Origin: Guadua angustifolia
Taxonomy: Eukaryota > Streptophyta > Magnoliopsida > Poales > Poaceae
Reading direction: 5' to 3'
DNA: 64,000 nt
Assembly: GCA_036346375.1 (NCBI GenBank)
Contig: CM070517.1
Span: 48,332,200 to 48,396,199 of the forward strand
Shown: piece after piece, positions 54,987 through 64,000 of the stretch
How the letters are laid out: each line of letters opens with the position of its first letter
Numbering within the stretch: the stretch's first letter is position 1
The notes under the pieces: generated by a model
Database searches by the model: none
Told to the model about the DNA's origin: nothing
What the model saw: only the letters and a program-made list of their open reading frames with translations
Made by a program: the position numbers and the translations under genes

Positions 54987-56655
54987 GCTACCTTTTCTCG
55001 AGAGTTCTTGGACCAAAGGTTCGCTAGTGCAAGTTAGCTAGCAAAAAGCCCATGGAAAGGAATGGTAAAAGAAAATCTACAAAATCTTTGCGCGTCAACT
55101 CAGCGAAAAGGCTGCTTCTGCAGTGAATCTGCCCAACTGGCTAGCTAATTAGAAACCAAGAACAGCCAAACAAGGAGCCAAGAAACCTGAACCTTCTTGA
55201 ACCGCTAGCTTACCCTTGTCGATTTGAATCGAAAACCTCTGATTCTGTGGCTCAGCAGCAGAGAAGAATTAATAGCATAGCTGTGAATTTTGGAAATATG
55301 CGTAATATTTTAATTCCAAACTTTACTATGGGATAAATATTACAAAATACTAGAGATACATAAATTAGCTGGTAACATATTGTACTTCGAAATATGCTCA
55401 AGAATTGAATATAATAGAGTTGATCAGTCACACCAATAACTTACAGTTGGACGTGATGAAGAATAGTAAGAAGTGCCAGATGCGGTCATAGAAGTAGTCG
55501 ACGTTGAGGAAGAAGTCAAGCGGTCACGTGGATGCGCTGCCTAGAAATCTTATTGCCGCTTCGTGCGGATAATATTTGTGGCAATAGCTCAGAAATATCG
55601 CCTATCCTCCTTCCCAGTCCACACCAAGGAGGAAATTCTATGTAGGGGGTCTAGCCGGCTAAGATTTGATTGGATATCACTCTTTCTATATCCTAAACTA
55701 TTTTTTTTATCCGACTCTGCATCGGATACAGATAGTGCCGGATATAAATACGACGTGGATAATATTAGTCACGAATTCGAAGCGAATACGAAGCGGAATC
55801 GATACAGTACCGAATATTTTTTTGTCAGACATCGTGCGAAAACAGATACTACATATAGCACACAAATATAATGATTAGCCAATCATATGAGTTCAACATG
55901 CAACAACATTATCATAATTTAATAAGTCATTTCATCAGATAGTCCAACAAAAATTGCAAAAGTATCAAATATTTCTTTCGGTATTCATATAGGTAAGTGG
56001 AATCATATTCTTGCATGTTAAGCTTTGTTGGCAGTTGCACCGAACAGTGGAATGGCAGATAGGATGGCGGCAGGAGGGTGGAGTCATGGAGGGAGGGCCT
56101 AGCTTGGGCTATTTGGTTGGACCCAATTGAAGTTACTAGAATATGAGTTGTAAATATCCGAATCCAAATATATAAATAAAGTTATCTAGATTCTGGAATT
56201 ATCTGAGAACATAATTAGAATATTCCGATCCGACGGATAGTGATTTCCCAAATCTGATGCTGAATCTGAAACCAACTATCCGAAATCGATACCGAATCCG
56301 ACAAATATCTGATATGATTATCCGAATTCAATCCTAACAGATCTGGTCGGTCGGTCGGCATCTATCCAATCCAATTGCACCCCTACTTATATGGTGATAA
56401 TTGTGTGATTCATTAAAATAAAAGGTGGATTTAATGTATCAAGAGACGCACTACAATACGGCGCGGTCACTCGTCACAAATAGCAAGTCACGCAAAAAAT
56501 GTGTGAATATGCGCGTGCCTAAGTGCACACGTGTGTTTAGCCAAAGTCCATCTCATACCATGTGTCATATTATTTTAAAGAGTGGTAAGAATTCTACTTT
56601 ATAAATTCTCTTTCTTTCATTTAGCTAAATAATATGATGCTAAACCGTGTATACT
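54987..56655. repeat. Segmental duplication copy 2 (uninterrupted paralog of 31858-35240)
   Basis: Full-length alignment with copy 1 without the solo LTR. It carries a 40-bp indel near 55015-55065 relative to copy 1. It ends with CGTGTATAC, where the two copies diverge. It lies 1.7 kb downstream of the NLR stop codon. Confidence 0.92.
55642..56395. mobile_element. Old non-autonomous hAT-like element, copy 2
   Basis: Same element as 34225-34966. The flanking octamers ATTCTATG and CTTATATG agree at six of eight positions, which supports a decayed 8-bp target duplication. Confidence 0.72.
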
Positions 56656-58172
56656 TTCGAATTTCTAAAGGAAATGGGTCTCAACTCGTGGACCAATTTC
56701 CAACAGTCAACACACAGGACAACGCTAGTTCTTTGGAGGTCAATTGCAGTTGGGCAACGAGGCCATTGCCATCGACGCGCTCACTGCTCTGCTCGGCCTT
56801 CCACCTCTTCACTGGTGGCATTAATTAAACTTGTCCAGCTCCGCCATCCTCCGCCAGGTCAATGTCACCACACCCTAATGAAAGGTCGCAACTCACGACA
56901 CCCGTTCCATACGGTGGAACCAAACATTGTTTCCGTATAACTTGTTATATGTAAAACAATCAACCAAATATTTGTGTCTTGGTGACAGTTTGGCAGTTGG
57001 GCGCATACAATTGGTGACAAGGGAAAACATGGGTTCTGAATTCTGATAAAAAAAATTTTGGTGGTCAAAAAATTTCGCATTCATTTGAATTTGAGAAAAA
57101 AATGGGGGTATATGACCACACATTTGTTCAATTTCTTTGATTGTGTTATTGCCTACCACTGCCTGTTATTTTCAGGACTAGAAGAGATGTATATAACCAA
57201 TTCTTCAGAATTTTTTAAAAAAATCAGTCGAAATTTGGATGAAAGTTTAACTATGTGTTTGAAAATCTCGGGCGATTGGTTGGCTGATAAGGCCGATAAC
57301 CGGTCTTACCAGCCTTATCAGCACCTCTCGGTAATTTTTCCAAACCGGTAACGTATTCCGTGGCAACTGTGCAGTGTAAAATGGTACATAGGCTATCACA
57401 AGCTAAATTGTAAAATGGAAAAAACAAAGTGAGAATAAACTGCAAAGCAGAAATACCACAAATAAAAATACTGGAAAGCAAATGCTTTTGCATAGTTTGG
57501 CAAACCCCTCCATAAAACATACGATCTCTTCAATCACTGCGCGTTGCATATCTCATACAATGCAGGCATTGCTGAACATAGATGGCATGTAGTAGCTGAT
57601 CGAAGAGGACCACGTGATGGAAAGTAACAAACTTACAAGCATGGAGGCAAACAACAAAACAACAAGCTCTAAAGCACGAAGAAGAAGCTTCACGTCTTCC
57701 ATGAGATCTCCAGGAAGAAGAGGTCCACATTTGGAATTACTGATGAAAACGTGAAATTTTGCTCCACATGTTGAAGATGCAAGGCAATAATAATCAATAC
57801 CTGGCACAGTGAAAAAAATGGGAGAATGAAACGTGCACCAGAGATTGAGAAATTTTACAGTACATAACATAGATAGTAAGTAGTTATAGTAGAAATCAAA
57901 TCTAACCATCCATTTCTTAAGGGTATTTTAAACCTTTCCTATCCATTCATCAGTGGTATTTTAGACTTTTCCTAATTCGTTTATAGTTTTGGATTCACCG
58001 AATACCTGGTGATCTTCAGAAGCTTTTTATCCATTCATCCGCCATTCATCAAGATCACATGACGTGTTTTACCGTAGAGGACAAATAGTATAACAGAATT
58101 TTTTACCCTTTTACCTATATCTGAATTTTATTAACAATACTATAGGTGGTAGTATAACTAGATCCAAATTAA
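56656..58172. other. NLR downstream region, unassigned
   Basis: Short frames occur on both strands (56634-56828 plus, 57553-57909 minus), none with a recognised domain. ATAAGGCCGATAACCGG and CCAGCCTTATCAGC form a loose inverted pair near 57290-57330. Two near-copies of TATCCATTCATC lie at 57940 and 58030. Confidence 0.35.
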
Positions 58173-58178
58173 TTTATT
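58173..58178 (-). terminator. Putative poly(A) signal of the NLR gene
   Basis: AATAAA on the minus strand, 175 bp after the stop codon. Plausible by position only. Confidence 0.4.
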
Positions 58179-58352
58179 CAAAGGAATGGACGGCTTATAT
58201 TGTTTTTAATCCACTATAAAAGAAATCTAGAGATTTCCTAGTAGTAGAGAGCTACTGCACCACAGAGTACAACTATGTAAGCTTCTTGCGTTTCAGTTTT
58301 CAGTTACATTTCCGTACCTGTCAATACGTGGTCAGGCCAGAATATTCAGCAG

Positions 58353-61300
58353 CTACTCTCGAGCTTCGATCTCTTCGATCTCGCCAGACTGAAAAGTCTC
58401 TTCCTTGTTGCCGTTACCGGCAAGGCTGTTCCGATCATCATCAAGCTTATCTTCTTCTGTCCCGCTGCGGCTGCCTCTGTTCTCTAATTCACAAATCTGC
58501 GAACTGCCCTCCGGGAAAATCTCTTCCTTGTCATTGATGCAGAGGGTGATCCGGTTGGGATGCTTACAGGCTTCTTTTCTCACGACGCCAAGCGTCGCGC
58601 TTATGCCCCGACTGTCGCTTTTATACCATGGAGAGCATCGGAAGACGACCTTTTCGAGGCTTCGGAGGTGCTCGATGCCCACAGGATGTTCACTTTCTGG
58701 GCCAGCGTAGAACTTGAACGCAAGATGCTTCAGCTTCGGCATAGCCCCTGGCTCAAAGGTCACCCGTGGCACTCGGGAATCGACGTAGAAGCTCTCAAGC
58801 ATCGGGAACCCTTCACCGCTGATGGGGATCGGCTTTCTTGGGAGGACTTCCAACCTTAATACAAGAGTCTGCAGGTTGGGCATCTCCCGCAGAAACTTGA
58901 GGTCGTCACCCTCCCTGTCTAGTGTGCAGAGCCTGATATCTAAGGAGGGGAGAACGCTGAAGTGCTCATTTTTGATCAACTGCGGGATATGCATGTGTCT
59001 GCCGGTAACCTTGACCACTCCAACATGCGGAGATACCGGGCCCATACCGAAACTATCAAAAACCACGATGGACAGGACCTCCCTGCACTTTGCTAGCGAA
59101 GGCTTTGGCATGCCCGCAGGCAACCTCACACCTTTGCGGGAATCCCTGCCACCAGCAAGCACACACAACGATTTTGAAATCTGACCAGCTTCCCACCACG
59201 GTAGCTCTCTGACCTGTGTGTCTCTTACGTCCAGGGTCTCCAGATGCTGCAGTCCCTCGATTTCCGGTGGAATCTTGCTGATTCGTGTCCCCTTGAGACC
59301 AAGGTACCTCAGCCAGAGCAGCCCGCATATATCCACCAGATGATCATTCTTTAGATCCTCATTGTCTTCAAGGTCCAGCACTCGCAGGCGTCCAAAATCC
59401 TGGAAGCGGACTTCATTTGCAGCATCAAAAACATAAAGGGAGCGAGTATGCGACAAATCCTTCTTTGAAAAGTCCCATGCATACTGTAAAGATAGCCGAC
59501 GGATTCGTTCAGTTTGCGAGGATGGAATATCAGGGTCATCACCCAAACAAGTAACAAAATTTTCCTCTTGTGATTTGCATCTTAGGACGGTTAGCATTAT
59601 GGTGTGGATCTCATACTTGTTTTCTGACGACGCGTGGATACCATATTCGCTGCCGCTTACCGGCTCAATCAATCTCCTATTGACAAGCTCGTCAAAGCAA
59701 CCTTCTGCTGTTTCCTCTTCATGAACAAATCCTTCAGCAATCCATTTCCTGACCAAACTATCCCTTTCAAACCTGTAAGAGCCAGGATATATACTACAGT
59801 GTAACAAGCAAGCCTTCAGATGGAGAGGAAGGTCATGGTACCCACGGCACAAACTCTCTAACAATGGTTGCAAGACTGGAATATTCAAAAATCCATCTCT
59901 TACACGTCTTAGAGCCACATTAAATGCTTCAAGTGTTGCGGTAGACATGCTATCTCGTTCTAGCTGCTCTGCCACTGCCAACGACTTACAAATTACTGCT
60001 AGCGGGATATTTCCCATATCACGGCATGGATTCTTAAATGGAATGAACTTGGCCTCGCGAGACCCATTTATTATCCTTTCTGATAAAGCCTCCGCGGCAT
60101 CAGCAGGAAGACCCTTAGCTTCGTAGACAATAGCATCACAGTCGTTGCGGCATTTCTCAGCTATAGCATTGATACGAGTTGTCATGATTATTCTACTACC
60201 CATACTATTCTTTGGAAGAGAATTTATTATGAATTCAAAATCTCTCCAATGCCAAATATCATCAATCACGACAAGATACCTATACAAGTTCAAAAGAATA
60301 AGAGTTATAAGATCACTGGTGGAATTGGCCTTGCAATTGCATGGCTAGATTTAAAAATACAGTTATATTTGTTATATATGATTAATTTACACTGTCATAA
60401 ACTAACACACCAAAATAAACGATGCAGATTTTACTCATTTTCTCCAAAATAATGAGAGAGTTTCTAATATTTCTTTTTTTTAGAATGTTAGGATTACTGT
60501 GGGAATTAGCCCTCCGAGCGAGTGAGGTATCGTGAATCTCACCAACTGTTTGTATTTACATGGATATCTTTAGTCAAGATAGCACTTCTCTATAAGTTGG
60601 ATTCCAATTTGAATGGGCAGTGATTAAGCCCAATTACAATGTTGCAAAATTCGTAAAAGTTATATATTATGTCCTAAAAACTTCTTTTCTGCACTTTCTT
60701 GCTTTTCAAAAATTTTCTACATTAAAGAAAATTGTTTTCCTTGTTTTATAGCAGTTTTTAAAATTTTAAAATTAATCAAAACTTGTTCAGAGCTAGGAAA
60801 TAATTCATTTGGGTTATAAATAATTTAAAGTATCTCTACCAAAATTCTCATAATTTTTAGAGTTATTTTGCTAATTTTAGGAATTCAAAGTTGTTAACTC
60901 GATTGGAAAAGGTTTCAAAAATCCGATTCCATCCGAATCCTTCCCTGTTGGCCCAACCCAACCCCCGCCAGGCGCCTCTGTTTTCCACCTTCTCTGCGCA
61001 AAAATACCTTTCCGTTCCCTCTCCTTTTCCCTCGGTCGCTGACAGCCAGGCCTATGCTGACGTCTAACCTTACAGAAATTTTACTTTTATCTCTTGAGCA
61101 AGGCAATCTCTCTATACATTCCCATGTATTTTTCTATGAATCATCCAATATTTCATCAATTTGTGTATTTTCTTTCCTTACGAGATTTTACTAGACATGA
61201 CACTCCAACATTTTGAGACAGGATAAAGAGGATACCTTTTGTCCGCGAGGAAATATGATATGCTGCTGATGAGAGATTGTTCGGTCGCTGCTGCGGTGAC

Positions 61301-62507
61301 ACCATACCAATAATACCGTTCATTCGTTACGTCCCTGAGAATAGCTGTCAGAATCTCCAACATATTAGGACTCGGAGAGATTGACACAAAAGCCCGGCAT
61401 TGGAATCGATCTCCTATTGCATGATACGCTAGGTCGGCGAGAGTTGTTTTGCCTACCCCTGCGAATCCAAGGATGCATACCATCTTGAGCTCACGAGATT
61501 GCCGGTAGCGGTCCGCGGCGGTGGGGTGCTCGTTGACCGCCACCGGCTGCGATGGGTATTTCACCACGTCGACGGCGGCCAGCCCTTCCTTCTTGGCTTC
61601 GCCGACCTGCACCAGCTGCGCGGGGCCCACCTTCTTCCGGAGCGCGCTGACCAGCTTGATGGGATCCACGCCGTCGCCGACCACCACCACCCGGTTCTCC
61701 TTCCCGTCTAGCGCCACCGAGTCCACCCCGCCCGTGGCTGCAACCAGTGCCATTGCCTTGGACCGGCACTTATCGCTCGCCATCAGCACCTTGATCACGA
61801 TCTTTTGCTGCAACAAATAACAGAACAGCAGTTGAGCAATTGACCTCCAATTTTCCTTAGTCCAAGTACTAGACAAGCAAACTAACACAGTGATCAAAGG
61901 ATACCCGCGAGGAAGCTAGCTACCTGCAAGGAATCGTGAACATACCTACCTTCGGTCGAATTTGTGCTGCTTTCTTAGTCCCGTGGTGTGGTGTTCCGAT
62001 GCGACGTGGGGAAGCATCCCTCAGTTTGTCCAAACCTTGTACCAGCAATTCGATGAGCTGATCCTTCAGTTCGTCCATACCCACGAGCTCTGACGCATCC
62101 TTATGGAGGAAGCGAGCTCGAGGGTCTACGACCGGCTTGGAAGAGGTGGAGATGGTTTCAGTAGTCTTCCACTCCTCGCGGAACCGCTCCGACACATCCC
62201 TGACTCTATTCTTCAGACTCTCGAAAGGGCTCGTGTTGGGCCTCTGCTGTATGAAGTCGTCGATGTCGTCCTCCATGTCGTAGGACAGCTCCCGCACCTC
62301 CATCATCCAGTCCTTGCATGGTGCATCAAGATCCTCTTTCTCCCATATCGTCGGAAGGAGAGAGTGCATGGACTCGAGCTCGGATTTGATGACCTCGATA
62401 TCGCTTTGGCTCCCCTCCGGAAGCGTGTAATCACCCAGAAAAGAATTCAGCTTCCCCAGAACGGGTTTCATGGCTCCCGTGGCTACGCTCACAGCAGCCA
62501 TCTCCAT
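58353..62507 (-). CDS. Pik-1-like: CC-HMA-NB-ARC-LRR immune receptor, Pik-1-like, three exons, apparently intact
   Basis: Exons: 62507-61950, 61807-61236, 60279-58353. All introns are GT-AG, and the phases join to 1018 codons plus stop. The start is the MEMAAVS methionine (62507), the usual start of this family, not the upstream Met at 62594. Rx-type coiled coil: residues 1-150 with EDDIDDF at 79-85. HMA domain: 187-257. NB-ARC: P-loop GFAGVGKTT at 300-308, kinase-2 [11 protein letters not shown] at 378-388, RNBS-B GSRIIMTTR at 404-412, a GLPL-like GNIPLAV at 466, RNBS-D CLLHCSIYP at 534 and an MHD-like IHT at 601-603. LRRs run from about 635 to 940, and the end is acidic (EEIEARE). The order with the HMA between CC and NB-ARC, plus the CSPWYKSD segment, is that of rice Pik-1, which senses a fungal effector and works with Pik-2 at the plasma membrane. 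Expression is not shown. Confidence 0.88.
60280..61235 (-). other. NLR intron 2 (956 bp)
   Basis: Donor AAAAG|GTATCC and acceptor CTTGTATAG|GTATCTTG, phase 2, splitting an Arg codon. Its middle (60430-61060) is homologous to the pseudogene intron at 53220-53870, including a GC-rich GCCAGGCGCCTCTGTTTTCC part that looks like foreign sequence within the intron. Confidence 0.88.
61236..61807 (-). other. Exon 2: integrated HMA domain and P-loop
   Basis: The exon starts exactly at the HMA domain (QKIVIKVLMASDKCRSKAM) and ends after FLADK, just before kinase-2. The predicted fold is strand KIVIKVLM, helix CRSKAMALVAAT, strands VDSVALDG and NRVVVVGDG, helix PIKLVSALRKKV, strand AQLVQVGEA. The metal-binding M-x-C-x-x-C reads M195-A-S-D-K-C200: the first Cys is Ser and the second is kept. 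Rice Pik-1 and RGA5 HMA domains are likewise altered and bind AVR-Pik or AVR-Pia/CO39. Effector specificity cannot be read from sequence alone. Confidence 0.9.
61808..61949 (-). other. NLR intron 1 (142 bp)
   Basis: Donor AAG|GTAGGTATG and acceptor TTATTTGTTGCAG|CAA. It keeps frame (phase 0) and places the CC and HMA domains on separate exons. Confidence 0.88.
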
Positions 62508-62734
62508 GTCTTCGAGCTCGCTTTCGGCCGTGTAGGTCGTATGGCCTGGCTCCGGGCAAGGGCGGACCTTCCGGTCGCCGCCGGCGAACAACACACACCT
62601 CCCCTGCCTTGCGTCCCCGCCGCTACATGCCTACCTCGCCCCTCATCTCTAGATGACTAGATGCGTGTGTGGGTGGGTGGGTGGTGGGGCTGGGCATCGA
62701 AATGATCACTTCCGTCACCAACTACTGGAGACTT
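62508..62734 (-). promoter_or_regulatory. Short native upstream region of the NLR gene
   Basis: About 227 bp separate the start codon from the LINE. There is no clear TATA box. The sequence is GC-rich, with a CCCACC run (GTGGGTGGGTGGGTGGT on the plus strand). Any distal promoter would lie inside or beyond the LINE. Confidence 0.45.
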
Positions 62735-62868
62735 TTTACGGTCATTTTTCCTTGTAACGAAGGAAAGAGAGTTTATTTCTGAGCTGCACGAGATTTTCAT
62801 TACGGTCATTTTTCCTTATAATGAAGGAAAGAAGAGTTTATTTCTAAACTGCATGAGATTTTCATTAA
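62733..62868 (+). repeat. Tandem duplication at the LINE 5' edge
   Basis: ACGGTCATTTTTCCTT(G/A)TAA followed by GAAGGAAAGA and a TTTATTTCT...GAGATTTTCATT block of about 67 bp occurs twice in tandem, both within the endonuclease coding region. A few substitutions separate the copies. Confidence 0.9.
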
Positions 62869-64000
62869 GGACAACCAGACTCCAATTATGTTAGGAGGTG
62901 ATTTTAATCAGGTCAGATATCAAGCGGATAAAAGTAATGGTAAAGTGGATAGTAAATGGTGTAATAAGTTCAATGAGTGGATTGACCTGTAGGGTCTTAT
63001 GGAATTACAGTTAACTGGTAGGCATTACACGTGGTCGAATAATCAAGATAACTTAATCATGTTTGTAATAGATAGGATCTTTTGTAGTACTTCTTTTGAA
63101 GAGCATTTCCCTTTAGCGATTGCATCTTCCTTAGCTATGATTGGTAGTGACCATACCCCTATTCTGTGGGATTCATGGGATGGTACTCCTCGGGGTAAAA
63201 ATAGTTACAAGTTTGAAAAATGGTGGCTGCTTCATGAGGATTTTATCACGACTGTGCATAAAGCTTGGAAGGATCCAATCAAAGGTCAGTCGGCCATTGA
63301 CATTTGGTAGACTAAAGTGAGAAAAATCAGGAAGATTACCAAAGGTTGGAGTTGTAATGTTGAAGCTGACTTAAAAAGTAGGAAAAGTTTACTTCTAGAT
63401 AAGGTGGTTGCTTTGGATGTTTTGTCGGAAACAAAAATTCTTTCTAATACTGAAAAGGATAGTTTGGTTTCGGCTAAAAATGAGCTTGAGAAAATTTGGG
63501 CTATGGAAGAAACTAAAGCCAAGCAAAGAGCTAGAAATAGATATGTGAAAGAAGGTGATAGGAACACTAAATATTTCCATGCTCTTGCTAATCAGAGACG
63601 CAGAAAAAATTTTATTTCTGTCTTAGATGGCCCGGATGGGTCGACCAATGATACTAATGAAATGCTCCATATTGCTTGCGATTTCTATAAATCTTTGTTT
63701 GGTTTTGAAGTTAAGCCAAATATTAAAATTTCTGATCTTTTCTTCAATTCGGATGATAGAATTATGATGGATGAAAATTTAGCTTTAGAAGGGTCGTTTA
63801 CAGAAGAGGAGGTTAGGAAAGCTGTTTTTGAGTCGTACTCTGATGCGGCTCCGGGACCTGATGGTCTTCCTTTCCTTTTTTATCAGAAGTTTTGGGACGT
63901 GATAAAAGATGATTTACTTAATCTTTTTAGAGACTTCGAGAAGGGTGTGTTAGATTTGTTTCGAATTAATTTCGCTATGATTTCTTTAATTCCTAAGGAG
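62735..64000 (+). mobile_element. L1-type LINE, 5'-truncated, cut by window end, degenerate
   Basis: It enters within the endonuclease domain: KREFISELHEIFIKDNQTP (via a frame change), MLGGDFNQVRYQADKSNGK, LQLTGRHYTWSNNQDN and ASSLAMIGSDHTPILWD. The linker ARNRYVKEGDRNTKYFHALA and the reverse-transcriptase start AAPGPDGLPFLFYQKFWDVI at about 63849 follow. Stops TAG at 62990-62992 and 63308-63310 interrupt the frame. The element runs on past 64000. Its truncated 5' end faces the NLR start codon. Confidence 0.9.

Noticed and set aside
57553..57909. 118-codon minus ORF as a gene
   Set aside because: Hydrophobic, low-information sequence with no domain, no conserved neighbour and no clear start context.
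61178..61897. The 239-codon minus frame as a separate HMA/P-loop gene
   Set aside because: Its ends extend into introns. GT-AG sites at 61807 and 61236 join it in frame to exons 1 and 3.
62508..62594. Upstream in-frame Met (62594) as the NLR start
   Set aside because: The 29 extra residues have no coiled-coil character, and the MEMAAVS methionine at 62507 is the conserved start of this NLR family.

Overview
This is a repeat-rich piece of a plant nuclear genome, almost certainly from a grass (Poaceae). The main clue is a coiled-coil NLR immune receptor on the minus strand with the exon plan and domain order of rice Pik-1. The repeats also fit: CACTA, hAT, PIF/Harbinger, Helitron, LINE, Ty1/copia and Ty3/gypsy elements of grass type, nested in one another. 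I cannot name the species. No CRISPR array, rRNA, tRNA or bacterial gene was seen.

Layout. 1-1429: two gypsy-type LTR pieces. 1.7-14.9 kb: a low-copy segment split by a 630-bp hAT element (2284-2913, 8-bp target duplication) and an 11.6-kb CACTA element (3176-14744, 3-bp duplication). The CACTA carries decayed TNP2-type transposase and Ulp1-protease genes. The paralogous segment at 21.9-22.5 kb lacks both insertions, so it serves as an empty site. 15.3-18.4 kb: a PIF/Harbinger MITE and a decayed minus-strand Helitron (helicase end, RPA-like parts). 19.8-23.2 kb: MITE, PIF/Harbinger transposase fragment and degenerate TE repeats. 23.25-30.36 kb: a Ty1/copia element with nearly identical LTRs and a broken pol. 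31.9-35.2 kb: a segment repeated at 54.7-56.7 kb, here split by a 1.74-kb solo LTR. 35.6-44.2 kb: the tail of a chromodomain gypsy and its long LTR, split by a MITE and a 4.7-kb hAT with a perfect 8-bp duplication. 44.8-51.7 kb: a Tat-type gypsy with 468-bp LTRs, no integrase and an antisense ORF.

The biologically important part is 51.9-64 kb. A truncated NLR pseudogene (51988-53052) lies downstream of an apparently intact NLR (58353-62507, three exons, 1018 codons). The protein order is Rx-type coiled coil, integrated heavy-metal-associated (HMA) domain, NB-ARC, LRR and an acidic tail. The HMA sits between CC and NB-ARC as in Pik-1. Pik-1 HMA domains are integrated decoys that bind fungal effectors. 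The P-loop and kinase-2 are intact, while the MHD motif is IHT and the HMA metal motif has lost its first Cys. A 5'-truncated LINE begins about 230 bp upstream of the start codon, on the side where a divergent Pik-2-type helper would be expected. No helper gene lies inside the window.

All other coding sequence belongs to transposable elements, mostly broken. Divergence values are counts by eye. Family assignments rest on motif recognition, not on database searches.
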